NCBI RefSeq assembly: GCF_006494425.1
Contig: NZ_VHIV01000002.1
Coordinates: 310,001 to 374,000 of the forward strand
Direction: 5' to 3'
Source of the DNA: Bacillus dicomae
Lineage (GTDB): Bacteria; Bacillota; Bacilli; Bacillales; Bacillaceae_G
Length of the DNA stretch: 64,000 nucleotides
Notes under the pieces: generated by a model
Databases searched by the model: none
What the model was told of the DNA's origin: nothing
The model's input: only the letters and a program-made list of their open reading frames with translations
Shown here: piece after piece, positions 1 to 9,678 of the stretch
How positions within the stretch are numbered: the first letter of the stretch is position 1
Layout of the letters: each line of letters opens with the position of its first letter
Made by a program: the position numbers and the translations under genes

Positions 1-57
1 GCTAACATCCGTGACGTAATTCCATTCCCAAGAACTCCAGGTTCTTCTGAATTCTAA
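1..57 (+). CDS. Asparaginyl-tRNA synthetase-like class II aaRS, C-terminal end only
   Basis: The window opens inside a reading frame whose last 18 residues read ANIRDVIPFPRTPGSSEF before TAA. The tail IRDVIPFPRTP is typical of the extreme C-terminus of bacterial asparaginyl-tRNA synthetases (E. coli AsnS ends in nearly the same way), where it forms class II motif 3 and the last strand of the catalytic core. The protein would charge tRNA-Asn in the cytoplasm. The rest lies left of the window, so length and start cannot be judged. A strong terminator follows at once, so this is the last gene of its transcript. The related Asp and Lys enzymes have similar but not identical tails. Confidence 0.7.
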   Translation, partial: ANIRDVIPFPRTPGSSEF

Positions 58-64
58 AATATAA

Positions 65-97
65 AAAAAGCGAGAGGATTTCCTCTCGCTTTTTATT
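65..97 (+). terminator. Intrinsic terminator of the aaRS gene
   Basis: GC-rich inverted repeat AGCGAGAGG / CCTCTCGCT with a three-base loop and a following T-rich tract, directly after the stop codon at 57. Confidence 0.9.
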
Positions 98-156
98 TTG
101 CATATTGTATAGTTTACTCCCCCGTAGCAAAAAGTAACGCGAAGGGGTGAATATAA

Positions 157-291
157 ATGAGTAAAAAAGTGAAAAAAGATCATTCAAGATCGGGCCTAGG
201 TTCTCCAGAAGTAGAAGGACAAGGAACGACAACACATGAAACAGGTTCTCATAAAGTATCTTCATCTAATAAGAAGCAGAAACAAAGCTAA
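157..291 (+). CDS. YuzL-like small hydrophilic protein (44 aa)
   Basis: A 44-residue frame starts MSKKVKKDHSRSGLGSPEVE and ends SNKKQKQS. It has a good Shine-Dalgarno (GAAGGGGTGA) about seven bases before ATG and is flanked by terminators on both sides, so it is a single-gene unit. Composition is very hydrophilic (Lys, Ser, Gly), with no membrane segment. The pattern KKD-x-S-(K/R)-x-G near the N-terminus resembles B. subtilis YuzL, a small protein of unknown role. A minor small acid-soluble spore protein such as SspL is the alternative, as those have similar size and composition. The family call rests on recall, not a search. Confidence 0.65.
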   Translation: MSKKVKKDHSRSGLGSPEVEGQGTTTHETGSHKVSSSNKKQKQS

Positions 292-294
292 CAT

Positions 295-327
295 AAAAAA
301 GGAGAGCCTTAAGAACTCTCCTTTTTT
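295..327 (+). terminator. Intrinsic terminator, probably bidirectional
   Basis: Inverted repeat GGAGAG / CTCTCC with an A-run before and a T-run after. It serves the small gene at 157-291 and could also end the minus-strand pair that finishes at 333. Confidence 0.85.
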
Positions 328-332
328 ATGTG

Positions 333-584
333 TTAAATCTTATTATCGTTAATTTCTTTTGTAATTTTATCCACATCTTTGTCCAACCGATCTAAATAGA
401 AAACCCACAGTAAACTTATGAACACGTAATAGATGGCCATCACGCCGAGGTTATCAGATATATTTTCGAATATAGATTTAGTAGTGAAAAAAGCGCCCCA
501 AATGGTAGAAATAGTGAGGTAAGAAAGTGGACCTACGAGGTGTACGAAAACATATAATACCTTTTTAACTTTTACAGCGTTCAT
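333..584 (-). CDS. Small membrane protein of unknown function (83 aa)
   Basis: Not recognised. The 83-residue product has two hydrophobic stretches, about residues 8-30 and 45-63, with a charged C-terminal tail (DRLDKDVDKITKEI). This suggests a two-pass inner-membrane protein with a short coiled or amphipathic cytosolic end. The start is ATG at 584 behind a very strong site (AAAAGGAGG). It overlaps the stop of the upstream gene (581-850) by four bases in an ATGA arrangement, so the two are translationally coupled and probably act together. No enzymatic motif is visible. Confidence 0.7.
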   Translation of the reverse strand: MNAVKVKKVLYVFVHLVGPLSYLTISTIWGAFFTTKSIFENISDNLGVMAIYYVFISLLWVFYLDRLDKDVDKITKEINDNKI

Positions 585-850
585 ATGAAATACCTCCTTT
601 TTCTAATCATACATTCAAGTTCCTCACAGAAGTGTTGTAGTTTTGCTGGATTATGTATTAACGAGCGGGCATCGTGTTTTCCGATAAATCTTCGAATCCG
701 AAAGTTTAATAAGAAAGATCGGCCATAACGCTCTATTAAATCGTTGAACGCTGGTTGTTCACTTAGTAGCTGAATGTTTTCTCTAATTTCAAACTGTCTC
801 TCGTGTGGATCACCTAGTAAAATATTTAGAATAATTTGTAGAAGTAGCAA
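581..850 (-). CDS. Hypothetical protein (89 aa), first gene of a two-gene unit
   Basis: Not recognised. The start is TTG at 850 (GGAGAGG upstream, good spacing). The product begins with a short hydrophobic segment (MLLLQIILNILLG), then a charged, helix-prone region rich in Arg, Glu and Phe with Cys in CEELECMIRK near the end. No known motif is visible. It overlaps the small membrane protein downstream by four bases, so both are probably made from one mRNA. The promoter must lie in 851-928, downstream of the rnhC terminator. Confidence 0.65.
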   Translation of the reverse strand: MLLLQIILNILLGDPHERQFEIRENIQLLSEQPAFNDLIERYGRSFLLNFRIRRFIGKHDARSLIHNPAKLQHFCEELECMIRKRRYFI

Positions 851-928
851 TGGGAATCCTCTCCTGTGTTAGAATAATCTGTATATTACAATTATAACAA
901 AGCTATAAGGACAATAGTAGGGTGAAAC

Positions 929-961
929 AAAAAAACAGGAGTTTGTAGGCTCCTGTTTTTG
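929..961 (-). terminator. rnhC terminator
   Basis: Inverted repeat AAAACAGGAG / CTCCTGTTTT just beyond the rnhC stop. On the minus strand the stem is followed by a T-run. Confidence 0.85.
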
Positions 962-967
962 TCGATA

Positions 968-1903
968 CTATTTTAATAAGCGAAACGCTTTCTCCTTATT
1001 AGCAAAATGCATTTTCACAAATTCAGGTAATCGTTCTTTACCAAGTTTTTGGATTAATTTAGCGGCTGCAATATCAACTTGTTTACCAGCACCTTTTGGA
1101 AGCGGCATACCAGCTTTTTTGCTTAGTTCATTAAATTGTTTGACGAATGAATAGCGAGCTAAAATAGAAGCAGCGGCTACTGCTAAATGGACGCTTTCAC
1201 CTTTCGTAGCGAAATAAACATTTTCACGCTGTACCTGCTTTTGTTTTGCTAAATATTTGTAGTATGTATCAGGTTGTGTGAATTGGTCGATTAAGACGCC
1301 TTCAGGTTTTGTAGGTGCAATTTTAGTTAATAAGTTTGTAATAGCTTTATTATGTAGTAAAGCTTTTAACTTACCTTGGTTGTTTCCTTTATCAAATAGC
1401 TCGTTATATTTTTCATTATGAAGGACAAGAGAGCTATAAGGAACAACGTGTAGAAGTTGTTTCGCAATGGCAGTAATTTGATCGTCATTTAAGTTTTTAG
1501 AGTCTTTTACACCAAGTTCTTTTAGTAGTGGAATTTGCTTTGCATCCACATATACAGCAACTACTGTCATCGGTCCGAAGAAATCACCAGTACCAACCTC
1601 ATCTGATCCTACGATAGACATTGTACCGATGGAAGCGGGCGGTGCATAACGGTGTGAATCGACAGATTTTTTTATAGCTGTTTTCGGCGCGTGAGAGACA
1701 GTTTGCCAACGAGAAGCTTCTGCTTCAGCACGTCCACCTTGGAACATTACTTTTCCAGATTTATACGCTGTAATTGTGCAAGATGGCACCTTTGCCATGA
1801 AGATTCCGCCTTGTGGAATTTTCGGGCTAAGTGAATGTTTATATTGTTGTTTCATGTCTTCAATTACTGTAGAATTTGTTTGAATTACGATAGAATTTGA
1901 CAT
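968..1903 (-). CDS. rnhC: Ribonuclease HIII
   Basis: RNase HIII cuts the RNA strand of RNA-DNA hybrids in the cytoplasm and removes R-loops and primers. The 311-residue product has the N-terminal TBP-like substrate-binding domain (about residues 1-85). The type 2 RNase H core follows with VGSDEVGTGDFFGP, carrying the catalytic Asp-Glu pair, then further acidic positions (GVKDSKNLND, GVLIDQF). The frame is open further upstream, but ATG at 1903 has the only good site (GGGGTGAC) and gives the usual family length. It is divergent from zapA, as in other bacilli. Confidence 0.93.
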   Translation of the reverse strand: MSNSIVIQTNSTVIEDMKQQYKHSLSPKIPQGGIFMAKVPSCTITAYKSGKVMFQGGRAEAEASRWQTVSHAPKTAIKKSVDSHRYAPPASIGTMSIVGSDEVGTGDFFGPMTVVAVYVDAKQIPLLKELGVKDSKNLNDDQITAIAKQLLHVVPYSSLVLHNEKYNELFDKGNNQGKLKALLHNKAITNLLTKIAPTKPEGVLIDQFTQPDTYYKYLAKQKQVQRENVYFATKGESVHLAVAAASILARYSFVKQFNELSKKAGMPLPKGAGKQVDIAAAKLIQKLGKERLPEFVKMHFANKEKAFRLLK

Positions 1904-2027
1904 AAGAGTCACCCCTTTTTTTATATTGTTATTTTTATCATATCGGATTGTTCTTTCTGTTTCCATATTATGAAGGTTCATGGTATGATAAACTTTAGGA
2001 TTCTGTACGTGATTGGAGGCCGGTGAG

Positions 2028-2297
2028 TTGTCACAACAAAAGGGAAAGAAAAGTCGAATTAATGTAGAAATCTATGGTCAGCAATATTCAGTTGTTGGCG
2101 ATGAAAGTACAAGTCATATCCGCATGGTAGCAGCGATTGTGGATGATAAAATGCGCGAACTCAATGCCAAGAATCCTTCGCTTGACACGAGTAGACTAGC
2201 GGTATTGACGGCGGTAAACGTCATACACGATTACATAAAATTAAAAGAAGAACATGAGAAATTGAAAGAAAGTATGACAAAAAAAGGAATGGAATAA
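2028..2297 (+). CDS. zapA: Cell division protein ZapA
   Basis: ZapA binds FtsZ in the cytoplasm and bundles its filaments at the Z-ring. The 89-residue product has the family's N-terminal beta segment ([15 protein letters not shown]), the [14 protein letters not shown] region, and a C-terminal coiled-coil helix ([16 protein letters not shown]). The start chosen is TTG at 2028, eight bases after GGAGG. The frame also runs up to an earlier TTG at 2013, which overlaps the ribosome site. One base separates its stop from the next ATG, so it is cotranscribed with the CvpA-family gene and probably polX. Confidence 0.92.
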   Translation: MSQQKGKKSRINVEIYGQQYSVVGDESTSHIRMVAAIVDDKMRELNAKNPSLDTSRLAVLTAVNVIHDYIKLKEEHEKLKESMTKKGME

Positions 2298-2298
2298 C

Positions 2299-2838
2299 AT
2301 GATTGATATTATTATCATTTTACTGCTTGTTATGGGATTTTTCCTCGGCTTACGCAGAGGGTTTATTCTGCAACTTGTAAAGTTAACAAGCTTTATTATC
2401 GCATACCTTGTTGCATACTGGTACTGTAAAGATTTAGCGCCAGCACTTGCGAAATTTATTCCGTATCCATTTGATAAAAACGTATCTGTTCCAGAATGGA
2501 TTGATGCAAATAATATTGAGACAGTATTTTATCAAGCGCTTGCGTTTATCATATTGTTTATTATTACAAAAATTGCACTTTCATTACTTGGTAATTTGTT
2601 AAATATGTTTGCAGAAATACCGGTTTTAAAGCAAGTAAATGCGTTTGCGGGGGCAATCCTCGGATTTTTAGAAGTATATATTATTTTGTTTGTCTTAATT
2701 ATCATTGGAAACATTCTTCCGATTGAACAATTACAAACACCATTACAACAATCATCAATTAGCAAAATAATTGTAGACGATACACCGATTCTCTCTGAAA
2801 AGGTGAAGGAACTATGGCAGACAGGTAGCAGAGTATAA
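2299..2838 (+). CDS. CvpA-family membrane protein (YshB homologue)
   Basis: The 179-residue protein has four predicted membrane segments (about 2-20, 25-45, 75-100, 110-140). The N-terminal MIDIIIILLLVMGFFLGLRRG is characteristic of the CvpA family, named for an E. coli protein needed for colicin V production. The family's molecular role is unclear. Position between zapA and polX matches yshB of B. subtilis. A terminator directly after the stop separates it from polX, though read-through is possible. Confidence 0.88.
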   Translation: MIDIIIILLLVMGFFLGLRRGFILQLVKLTSFIIAYLVAYWYCKDLAPALAKFIPYPFDKNVSVPEWIDANNIETVFYQALAFIILFIITKIALSLLGNLLNMFAEIPVLKQVNAFAGAILGFLEVYIILFVLIIIGNILPIEQLQTPLQQSSISKIIVDDTPILSEKVKELWQTGSRV

Positions 2839-2869
2839 CTTCTCTTTTTTCGGAAAGAGAAGTTTTTTT
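2837..2869 (+). terminator. Terminator between the cvpA-family gene and polX
   Basis: Inverted repeat AACTTCTCT / AGAGAAGTT with a following run of seven Ts, overlapping the stop codon of the upstream gene. Confidence 0.8.
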
Positions 2870-2890
2870 CTATGAAAGAAAGGCGGGACA

Positions 2891-4612
2891 ATGATGAAAG
2901 TAAATAAAAAACAAGTGATTAAATTATTAGAGACAATCGGCCTGTTTATGGAACTAAAGGGCGCAAATCCATTTAAAATATCTGCATTTCGTAAAGCGGC
3001 GGCGGCATTAGAAAGTGACGATCGTAGTCTTTCTGAGATTGAAGATTTCACAAAGATTCCGGGCATTGGAAAAGGAACAGCAGCCGTTATTCAAGAATAT
3101 ATAGAATCGGGAACATCTGAAGTATTACAAGAGCTTGAAAAAGAAGTGCCAAGTAGCTTATTACCGTTATTAAAATTGCCAGGCCTTGGTGGTAAAAAGG
3201 TGGCTAAGTTATATAAAGAACTTGGTGTTGTTGATATGGAATCGCTAAAAGCGGTTTGTGAGGAAAATAAAGTACAAGCTTTAGCTGGTTTCGGCAAGAA
3301 AACAGAAGAGAAAATATTAGAAGCAATCGATCAAGTAGGATCTCGTCCAGAGCGTTTACCAATTGCTATGGTATTGCCTATTGCCGGGGAAATAGAGGAG
3401 AAATTGTCGAATATTGCTGAAGTAATTCGCTTCTCGCGTGCTGGTAGTTTGCGCCGCGTTCGTGAAACAGTGAAGGATTTAGACTTCATTATTGCAACGA
3501 CAGAGCCAGCTGCAGTACGTGAGCATTTACTACAATTTGATAATATGATTGAAGTAATCGCGAGCGGAGATACGAAAGTTTCTGTCCGTCTTCAATATGA
3601 ATATGATATTTCGATTGATTTCCGCCTAGTAAAACCAGAAGAGTTTATTACAACTCTTCACCATTTCACAGGATCAAAAGACCATAACGTAAAAATGCGT
3701 CAAATCGCAAAAGATAAAGGCGAGAAAATTAGTGAGTACGGTGTAGAGAACTTGGAAACAGGTGAAGTGAAAACATTTGAGACTGAAGAAGAATTCTTTG
3801 CTCATTTCGGTCTTCCATTTATCCCGCCAGAAGTTCGTGAAGATGGAAAAGAAATTGAATTAATTAAAGAGTATCCAAACCTAATTCAGTTCTCTGATAT
3901 ACAAGGTGATTTACATATGCATACAACATGGAGTGACGGTGCCTTTTCAATTGAGGAGATGGTACAAGCGTGCCGTGCTCGTGGATATAAGTTTATGGCA
4001 ATTACTGATCACTCACAATACTTGAAAGTAGCGAACGGTTTAACGAAAGAGCGCCTTTGTGAACAAGCGAAAGAAATTGAACGTATGAACGAAAAGTATC
4101 CAGACATTACAATTTTACGCGGAATTGAAATGGACATTTTACCGGATGCCTCGCTTGATTTTGATGATGAAGTATTAGCAGAATTAGATTATGTCATTGG
4201 GGCGATTCACTCTAGCTTCTCACAAGACCGTGAAACGATTATGAAACGTCTTCGTGCTGCGTTAGAGAATAAGCATGTCACAATGATTGCTCATCCGACA
4301 GGACGTCTTCTTGGACGTCGTGAGGGTTATGATGTAGATACAGATTTATTAATTGAACTCGCAAAAGAAACAAATACAGTTTTAGAATTAAATGCGAATC
4401 CAAACCGTCTAGATTTAAGCGCGAAATTATTAAAACAAGCACAAGATGCCGGTGTAAAAGTAGCGATTAATACGGATGCTCATACACTTGAAATGTTAGA
4501 AGATATGGAAACAGGTGTAGCGGCAGCGCGTAAAGGTTGGATTCAAAAAGATAACGTGATTAACACGTGGGATATTGAACGTTTATTAGACTATATTAAA
4601 CGTAATAAGTAA
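2891..4612 (+). CDS. polX: DNA polymerase/3'-5' exonuclease PolX
   Basis: A family X DNA polymerase joined to a PHP nuclease, for gap filling in base excision repair. The 573-residue length is normal. The N-terminal half carries helix-hairpin-helix segments ([25 protein letters not shown]) and the nucleotidyltransferase signature [16 protein letters not shown], with the next acidic residue in YDISIDFRL. The PHP domain begins near residue 335 with [15 protein letters not shown] and continues with TDHS, GIEMDIL, HPTGR and NTDAH metal ligands. The start is ATG at 2891 or 2894, after AAAGGCGGG. mutS2 follows 19 bases later, so both are probably one transcript. Confidence 0.95.
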   Translation: MMKVNKKQVIKLLETIGLFMELKGANPFKISAFRKAAAALESDDRSLSEIEDFTKIPGIGKGTAAVIQEYIESGTSEVLQELEKEVPSSLLPLLKLPGLGGKKVAKLYKELGVVDMESLKAVCEENKVQALAGFGKKTEEKILEAIDQVGSRPERLPIAMVLPIAGEIEEKLSNIAEVIRFSRAGSLRRVRETVKDLDFIIATTEPAAVREHLLQFDNMIEVIASGDTKVSVRLQYEYDISIDFRLVKPEEFITTLHHFTGSKDHNVKMRQIAKDKGEKISEYGVENLETGEVKTFETEEEFFAHFGLPFIPPEVREDGKEIELIKEYPNLIQFSDIQGDLHMHTTWSDGAFSIEEMVQACRARGYKFMAITDHSQYLKVANGLTKERLCEQAKEIERMNEKYPDITILRGIEMDILPDASLDFDDEVLAELDYVIGAIHSSFSQDRETIMKRLRAALENKHVTMIAHPTGRLLGRREGYDVDTDLLIELAKETNTVLELNANPNRLDLSAKLLKQAQDAGVKVAINTDAHTLEMLEDMETGVAAARKGWIQKDNVINTWDIERLLDYIKRNK

Positions 4613-4631
4613 CACAAGGGGGACCTGCAAC

Positions 4632-6992
4632 ATGTTAGAAAGAACGTTGCGTGTATTAGAATACAATAAAGTAAAAGAACAATTACTTGAACATACAGCA
4701 TCTTCACTTGGTCGTGACAAAGTGAAGCATTTAGTGCCGAGCACTGATTTTGAAGAAATTGTAGAAATGCAAGATACAACGGATGAAGCAGCGAAAGTTA
4801 TTCGTTTAAAAGGTAGTGCACCATTAGGTGGTATTACGGATATTCGCTCAAATGTGAAGCGTGCAAAGATTGGAAGTATGTTAAGTCCAAATGAACTACT
4901 TGATATTGCCAATACGATGTACGGTAGTCGCAATATGAAACGTTTCATTGAGGATATGGTTGATAATGGTGTCGAGCTTCCCATTTTAGAAACTCATGTC
5001 GCTCAAATTGTATCTTTATATGATTTAGAAAAGAAAATTACAAATTGCATCGGTGATGGCGGTGAAGTAGTCGATAGCGCAAGTGATAAGCTGCGTGGTA
5101 TTCGTACTCAAATTCGTACTGCGGAAAGCCGTATTCGTGAAAAGTTAGAAAATATGACGCGTTCTTCAAACGCGCAAAAGATGTTGTCTGACTCGATTGT
5201 AACGATTCGTAACGAACGTTACGTAATTCCAGTAAAACAAGAATACCGCGGCGTATATGGCGGTATTGTTCACGATCAATCAGCTTCTGGACAAACGTTA
5301 TTTATTGAACCGCAAGTCATTGTAGAATTAAATAACGCGCTTCAAGAAGCACGTGTGAAAGAAAAACAAGAAATCGAACGTATCTTATTCATGTTAACGG
5401 AAGAAGTAGCGGTAGAATCGGATATCGTTTTATCTAACGTAGAAGTAGTTGCGAATCTTGACTTCATCTTTGCGAAAGCATTTTATGCGAAACGTATTAA
5501 AGCAACGAAGCCAATCGTAAATAACGAGCGTTACATGGATTTAAGACAAGCGCGCCATCCGCTTATTGACCCAGAAATTATCGTGCCAAATAACATTATG
5601 TTAGGTAAAGATTTCACGACAATTGTTATTACAGGACCGAATACAGGTGGTAAAACAGTTACGCTGAAAACAGTTGGTATTTGTGTGTTAATGGCGCAAT
5701 CTGGCCTTCACATTCCAGTAATGGATGAGTCAGAGATTTGTGTATTCAAAAATATCTTTGCTGATATCGGTGATGAGCAATCGATTGAACAAAGTTTAAG
5801 TACGTTCTCCTCACATATGGTGAACATTGTTGATATTTTAGAAAAAGCTGACTTTGAAAGTTTAGTTTTATTCGATGAATTAGGTGCTGGAACAGACCCG
5901 CAAGAAGGGGCTGCACTTGCCATTTCAATTTTAGATGAAGTATGTAACCGCGGTGCTCGCGTTGTTGCTACAACGCATTACCCAGAATTAAAAGCATACG
6001 GATATAACCGTGAGCAAGTTATTAATGCGAGCGTTGAGTTTGATGTGAACACGTTAAGCCCAACGTATAAATTATTAATCGGTGTACCAGGACGTAGTAA
6101 TGCCTTTGAAATTTCGAAACGTCTTGGATTATCTGATCGCGTCATTGAGCAAGCACGCAATCACATTAGTACAGATACAAACAAAATTGAAAATATGATT
6201 GCGAAGTTAGAAGAAAGTCAAAAGAACGCAGAGCGTGACTGGAACGAAGCAGAAGCACTTCGCAAGCAATCTGAAAAACTGCATCGCGAATTACAACGTC
6301 AAATTATTGAATTTAACGAAGAGCGTGATGAACGATTGTTAAAAGCGCAAAAAGAAGGGGAAGAAAAAGTCGAAGCTGCAAAGAAAGAAGCAGAAGGCAT
6401 TATTCAAGAACTTCGTCAATTGCGTAAAGCCCAACTTGCAAACGTAAAAGATCACGAGCTAATTGAAGCGAAGAGCCGTCTAGAAGGCGCAGCACCAGAG
6501 CTTGTGAAAAAACAAAAAGTAAATGTGAAAAACACTGCGCCGAAACAACAGTTACGTGCAGGTGATGAAGTAAAAGTATTAACGTTCGGTCAAAAAGGTC
6601 AATTACTTGAAAAAGTAAGCGATACAGAGTGGAGCGTACAAATTGGTATTCTTAAGATGAAAGTAAAAGAATCTAATATGGAATACATTAACACGCCGAA
6701 GCAAACAGAGAAAAAAGCAGTTGCAACAGTAAAAGGTAGAGACTATCACGTTTCATTAGAACTTGACCTTCGTGGTGAACGATTTGAAAATGCAATGGCA
6801 CGCGTTGAGAAATACTTAGACGATGCCCAGCTTGCAAGCTATCCTCGCGTATCAATCATTCACGGTAAAGGAACAGGAGCACTTCGTCAAGGTGTACAAG
6901 ATTACTTGAAGAAGCATCGTGGTGTGAAAACATTCCGTTACGGTGACATGGGCGAGGGAGGCCTAGGCGTAACAGTTGTCGAATTAAAATAG
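4632..6992 (+). CDS. mutS2: Endonuclease MutS2
   Basis: MutS2 is a MutS-like ATPase with a C-terminal Smr nuclease domain. In bacilli it is linked to suppression of homologous recombination and to rescue of collided ribosomes. The 786-residue product shows the core helical domain, Walker [14 protein letters not shown], Walker [15 protein letters not shown], and an ATHYPELK histidine switch. A long Glu/Lys-rich coiled coil follows (about residues 515-640). The Smr domain near 712-786 has LDLRGER and [10 protein letters not shown]. There is no N-terminal mismatch-recognition domain, as expected. The start is ATG at 4632 after AAGGGGGACC. Confidence 0.95.
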   Translation: MLERTLRVLEYNKVKEQLLEHTASSLGRDKVKHLVPSTDFEEIVEMQDTTDEAAKVIRLKGSAPLGGITDIRSNVKRAKIGSMLSPNELLDIANTMYGSRNMKRFIEDMVDNGVELPILETHVAQIVSLYDLEKKITNCIGDGGEVVDSASDKLRGIRTQIRTAESRIREKLENMTRSSNAQKMLSDSIVTIRNERYVIPVKQEYRGVYGGIVHDQSASGQTLFIEPQVIVELNNALQEARVKEKQEIERILFMLTEEVAVESDIVLSNVEVVANLDFIFAKAFYAKRIKATKPIVNNERYMDLRQARHPLIDPEIIVPNNIMLGKDFTTIVITGPNTGGKTVTLKTVGICVLMAQSGLHIPVMDESEICVFKNIFADIGDEQSIEQSLSTFSSHMVNIVDILEKADFESLVLFDELGAGTDPQEGAALAISILDEVCNRGARVVATTHYPELKAYGYNREQVINASVEFDVNTLSPTYKLLIGVPGRSNAFEISKRLGLSDRVIEQARNHISTDTNKIENMIAKLEESQKNAERDWNEAEALRKQSEKLHRELQRQIIEFNEERDERLLKAQKEGEEKVEAAKKEAEGIIQELRQLRKAQLANVKDHELIEAKSRLEGAAPELVKKQKVNVKNTAPKQQLRAGDEVKVLTFGQKGQLLEKVSDTEWSVQIGILKMKVKESNMEYINTPKQTEKKAVATVKGRDYHVSLELDLRGERFENAMARVEKYLDDAQLASYPRVSIIHGKGTGALRQGVQDYLKKHRGVKTFRYGDMGEGGLGVTVVELK

Positions 6993-7022
6993 AAAACAAC
7001 GAAACAAAGGGGAAACCATTAT

Positions 7023-7115
7023 ATGTTTATGGACAAACTTGCAAAAGTATTGTTAGCTTGTTGCGGAATATTTTTGGTGATTGGGGTTATTTATTTAGTT
7101 GTTTTTGCGAAGTAA
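7023..7115 (+). CDS. 30-residue single-pass membrane peptide
   Basis: Not recognised. The frame reads MFMDKLAKVLLACCGIFLVI and ends VVFAK. It is a lysine-bearing N-terminus, one hydrophobic helix with a Cys-Cys pair, and a short basic end. AAAGGGGAAACC sits about nine bases upstream of ATG, and a strong terminator follows the stop by four bases. It therefore looks like the last gene of the polX-mutS2 transcript rather than chance. Function is unknown. Confidence 0.6.
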   Translation: MFMDKLAKVLLACCGIFLVIGVIYLVVFAK

Positions 7116-7118
7116 ACG

Positions 7119-7163
7119 AGCGTCAATCGTGGCATAATGATATTGCCATAGATTGACGCTTTT
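7119..7163 (+). terminator. Terminator of the mutS2 transcript
   Basis: Perfect 10-base arms AGCGTCAATC / GATTGACGCT with an inner GGCA / TGCC pairing, followed by TTTT. Confidence 0.85.
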
Positions 7164-7187
7164 AATATATACGAAAAGGAATAAGCT

Positions 7188-7877
7188 ATGAAAATCAACC
7201 AATACATAAGTGAAGCAAAATCCTGCTCAAGACGCGAAACAGATCGTCTTATTAAAGCTGGACGCGTGGCTATTAACGGCGAAATATGTACGCATGGTGC
7301 ACTCGTGAGCGATGGTGATGTTGTAACGATTGATGGACAGGTTATTGCAAAAGAAGAGAAAGAAAAGGTGTATATTGCCTTTCATAAGCCAGTTGGTATT
7401 ACTTGTACAGCAGCCGATCATATTGAAGATAATATTATTGAGTATATCAATTATCCAGAGCGAATTTTTCCTGTTGGACGATTAGATAAAGCATCGGAAG
7501 GACTTATTTTATTAACGAATGATGGCGGGATTGCGAATCAAATTTTACACGGAGATCACGAGCATGAGAAAGAATATATCGTTACGGTTGATAAACCTTT
7601 TACAGATTGGTTTATTGATGAGATGTCCAGCGGTGTAAAGATTAAAGATGGAATGACGAAGCCATGTAAAGTGACGAGAGTGGATCAATCTACATTTCGC
7701 ATCGTTTTAACGCAAGGAATGAACAGACAAATTCGTAGAATGAGCCGTTCTTTCGGGTTTACTGTAACTAAGCTAAAGCGAGTTCGCATTATGAATATAG
7801 AGCTAGATGATCTAGAAGTGGGAAAATGGCGGAGCGTTACAGCTGAGGAATTAGAAATATTAATAGGGCAGTTATAG
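7188..7877 (+). CDS. RsuA/RluF-family rRNA pseudouridine synthase
   Basis: This enzyme turns a uridine of rRNA into pseudouridine. The 229-residue product has an N-terminal S4 RNA-binding domain (about 1-60, RRETDRLIKAGRVAING). The catalytic domain carries the active-site aspartate in GRLDKASEGLILLTND, then the conserved LTQGMNRQIRRM segment. The sequence is closest in feel to the RluF branch (23S rRNA), but RsuA and RluB relatives share these motifs, so the target base is not assigned. The start is ATG at 7188. It stands as a single-gene unit between terminators. Confidence 0.85.
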   Translation: MKINQYISEAKSCSRRETDRLIKAGRVAINGEICTHGALVSDGDVVTIDGQVIAKEEKEKVYIAFHKPVGITCTAADHIEDNIIEYINYPERIFPVGRLDKASEGLILLTNDGGIANQILHGDHEHEKEYIVTVDKPFTDWFIDEMSSGVKIKDGMTKPCKVTRVDQSTFRIVLTQGMNRQIRRMSRSFGFTVTKLKRVRIMNIELDDLEVGKWRSVTAEELEILIGQL

Positions 7878-7909
7878 GGAGGTAAAATTTTCTCCCTATA
7901 TTTTTTTGT
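7874..7909 (+). terminator. Terminator of the pseudouridine synthase gene
   Basis: Inverted repeat ATAGGGAG / CTCCCTAT, overlapping the stop codon and followed by seven Ts. Confidence 0.85.
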
Positions 7910-7926
7910 CAGAAAAAATAAAACTA

Positions 7927-7955
7927 TTGATTTTTTAAAAAATAGCCCATATAAT
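7927..7955 (+). promoter_or_regulatory. Sigma-A promoter of the T-box-brnQ transcript
   Basis: TTGATT at 7927-7932 and TATAAT at 7950-7955 with 17-base spacing, about 35 bases before the first T-box helix. Confidence 0.75.
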
Positions 7956-7989
7956 AAAAAACAACAAGTTTCGACAAGATATTTTATAA

Positions 7990-8257
7990 AAGTAATGATG
8001 AGGACATGAGTTGTTTTTGACGATTCTCAGAGAGGGAAGCCTAGGCTGTGAGCTTCCTAATACGGAAAGACAAACTTACCACCTCTAAACTTCAAGAGTG
8101 AACTGCATGATGCATTGTAATTCTTGGCGGATAAAACCGTTATCAATTTACACGAGCTATAAAATGAGCTTATTTCGTTATAAATTCATTTTATTAGAAT
8201 AAGGGTGGAACCACGATTTCAACACTCGTCCCTTTGTTAGGGACGGGTGTTTTTTGC
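7990..8257 (+). promoter_or_regulatory. T-box riboswitch leader of brnQ
   Basis: The leader has the tRNA-sensing T-box layout. A long Stem I region (about 7990-8115) contains an AGAGAGGG segment. The T-box sequence AGGGTGGAACCACG lies at 8202-8215. A terminator helix follows (8221-8257, CACTCGTCCC / GGGACGGGTG then a T-run) that competes with the antiterminator. Uncharged tRNA would stabilise antitermination and switch on the downstream carrier. Placement before a BrnQ transporter argues for a branched-chain tRNA (Leu, Ile or Val). A CTC triplet in CCACCTCTAAAC on the 3' side of Stem I could be a Leu specifier, but I did not fold the stem, so this is tentative. Confidence 0.9.
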
Positions 8258-8350
8258 GTTCTTTTACGGGGAAGTATGCTTGAAAGAGGATATATGACGG
8301 ATTTTGATTCAGAATATTTTGTTAAATAAAAAATTAGGAGGTTAGTAGAA

Positions 8351-9676
8351 ATGAAATCATCTTTAAAGTTTTCTGAGATGTTTGCAATAAGTTTAATGTT
8401 ATTTGCACTATTTTTCGGTGCAGGTAATATGATTTTTCCGCCAGCTTTAGGACAAGGTGCTGGAACAGATGTATGGATCGCGTTGTTTGGCTTTATCGTA
8501 ACAGGTGTTGGATTACCTTTATTAGGGGTAATTGTTATAGCTCTAAAGGGAGATATTAATGAGCTAGCGGGACGTGTACATCCTGTATTCGCACTTGTTT
8601 TTATCACTGCAATTTATTTATGTTTAGGCGTATTCGTAAGTGTGCCGCGTACAGGAACTGTTGCTTATGAAATGAGTGTTGCACCATTTTTACCAAGTGA
8701 GATAGCTGGTCAATCGTATCCACTTGTTATCTTTACATTCATTTTCTTTGCCGTAACTTTCTATTTAGCTTTAAACCCATCGAAATTAGTGGGCCGCATC
8801 GGTAAAGTATTAACTCCGATTTTATTAGCTGTTATTGCAATTATCGTAGGTAAAGCACTTATTACACCAATTGGAGAATTTGGTGCACCGACAGAAGCAT
8901 ATAGTGCTCCGCTCTTTAAAGGTTTTATTGATGGATATTTAACTTTAGATGGACTTGCAGCACTTGTTTTCGGAAATGTTGTTATTCATGCTTTAAAAGC
9001 AAAAGGTGTTACAAATAAGAACAGCATTGCAAAAGTAACAATCTTTGCAGGGTTTATTGCAGCTCTTGGATTACTTCTTGTTTATTTAGCGCTTGCTTAC
9101 CTTGGAGCTTCTAGTGTGTCTCTTGGAATGGGGGCAAACGGAGGAATTATTTTAACAAACGTTGTAAATCATTTATTTGGTAGTTACGGAACTTTATTAT
9201 TAGGAATTGCAATTACAGCAGCATGTTTAACAACTTCTGTAGGTATTGTTGCAGCTTGTGGGGAATATTTTTCTTCCTTATTACCAAAGCTTTCTTATCA
9301 AAAGGTTGTTTTCATCTTCTGTGTATTAGCATTTATGGTAGCAAACCTTGGGTTAACTCAGTTAAATGCATTAGCATTACCAATCTTAATCGCAATTTAT
9401 CCAATTGGAATCGTACTTATCGTATTATCACTTGTTGAAAACTACGTTCGTCTTCCATTAGCGATGTATGTGGGCGGGATTGTAGGAGCATTTGCAATAA
9501 GTTTCTTTGACGGATTACACAATGCAAACCTTCAAATTGCAGCGCTAGCCCCTATTTTAGATAAGATTCCATTATATAGTGTAGGCATTGGTTGGTTAGT
9601 TCCAGGTATAATCGGTATAGGATTTGGTTATATAGTTTCAAAGTTTCAAAAGCAGGAAATTGCTGTAGAAAAATAG
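8351..9676 (+). CDS. brnQ: Branched-chain amino acid transport carrier BrnQ
   Basis: BrnQ is a cation-coupled importer of Leu, Ile and Val in the cell membrane. The 441-residue protein is hydrophobic throughout, with about 12 membrane helices. It has the family's N-terminal signature (LFALFFGAGNMIFPPALGQ) and the SVPRTGTVAYEM segment. The start is ATG at 8351, eight bases after AGGAGG. It is a single-gene unit under the T-box at 7990-8257 and ends in a strong terminator, so expression should rise when its amino acid is scarce. Confidence 0.93.
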   Translation: MKSSLKFSEMFAISLMLFALFFGAGNMIFPPALGQGAGTDVWIALFGFIVTGVGLPLLGVIVIALKGDINELAGRVHPVFALVFITAIYLCLGVFVSVPRTGTVAYEMSVAPFLPSEIAGQSYPLVIFTFIFFAVTFYLALNPSKLVGRIGKVLTPILLAVIAIIVGKALITPIGEFGAPTEAYSAPLFKGFIDGYLTLDGLAALVFGNVVIHALKAKGVTNKNSIAKVTIFAGFIAALGLLLVYLALAYLGASSVSLGMGANGGIILTNVVNHLFGSYGTLLLGIAITAACLTTSVGIVAACGEYFSSLLPKLSYQKVVFIFCVLAFMVANLGLTQLNALALPILIAIYPIGIVLIVLSLVENYVRLPLAMYVGGIVGAFAISFFDGLHNANLQIAALAPILDKIPLYSVGIGWLVPGIIGIGFGYIVSKFQKQEIAVEK

Positions 9677-9678
9677 AG

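Noticed and set aside
2532-2891. 119-residue minus-strand frame opposite the cvpA-family gene
   Set aside because: Antisense shadow of a membrane protein gene, crossing a terminator, without a start site.
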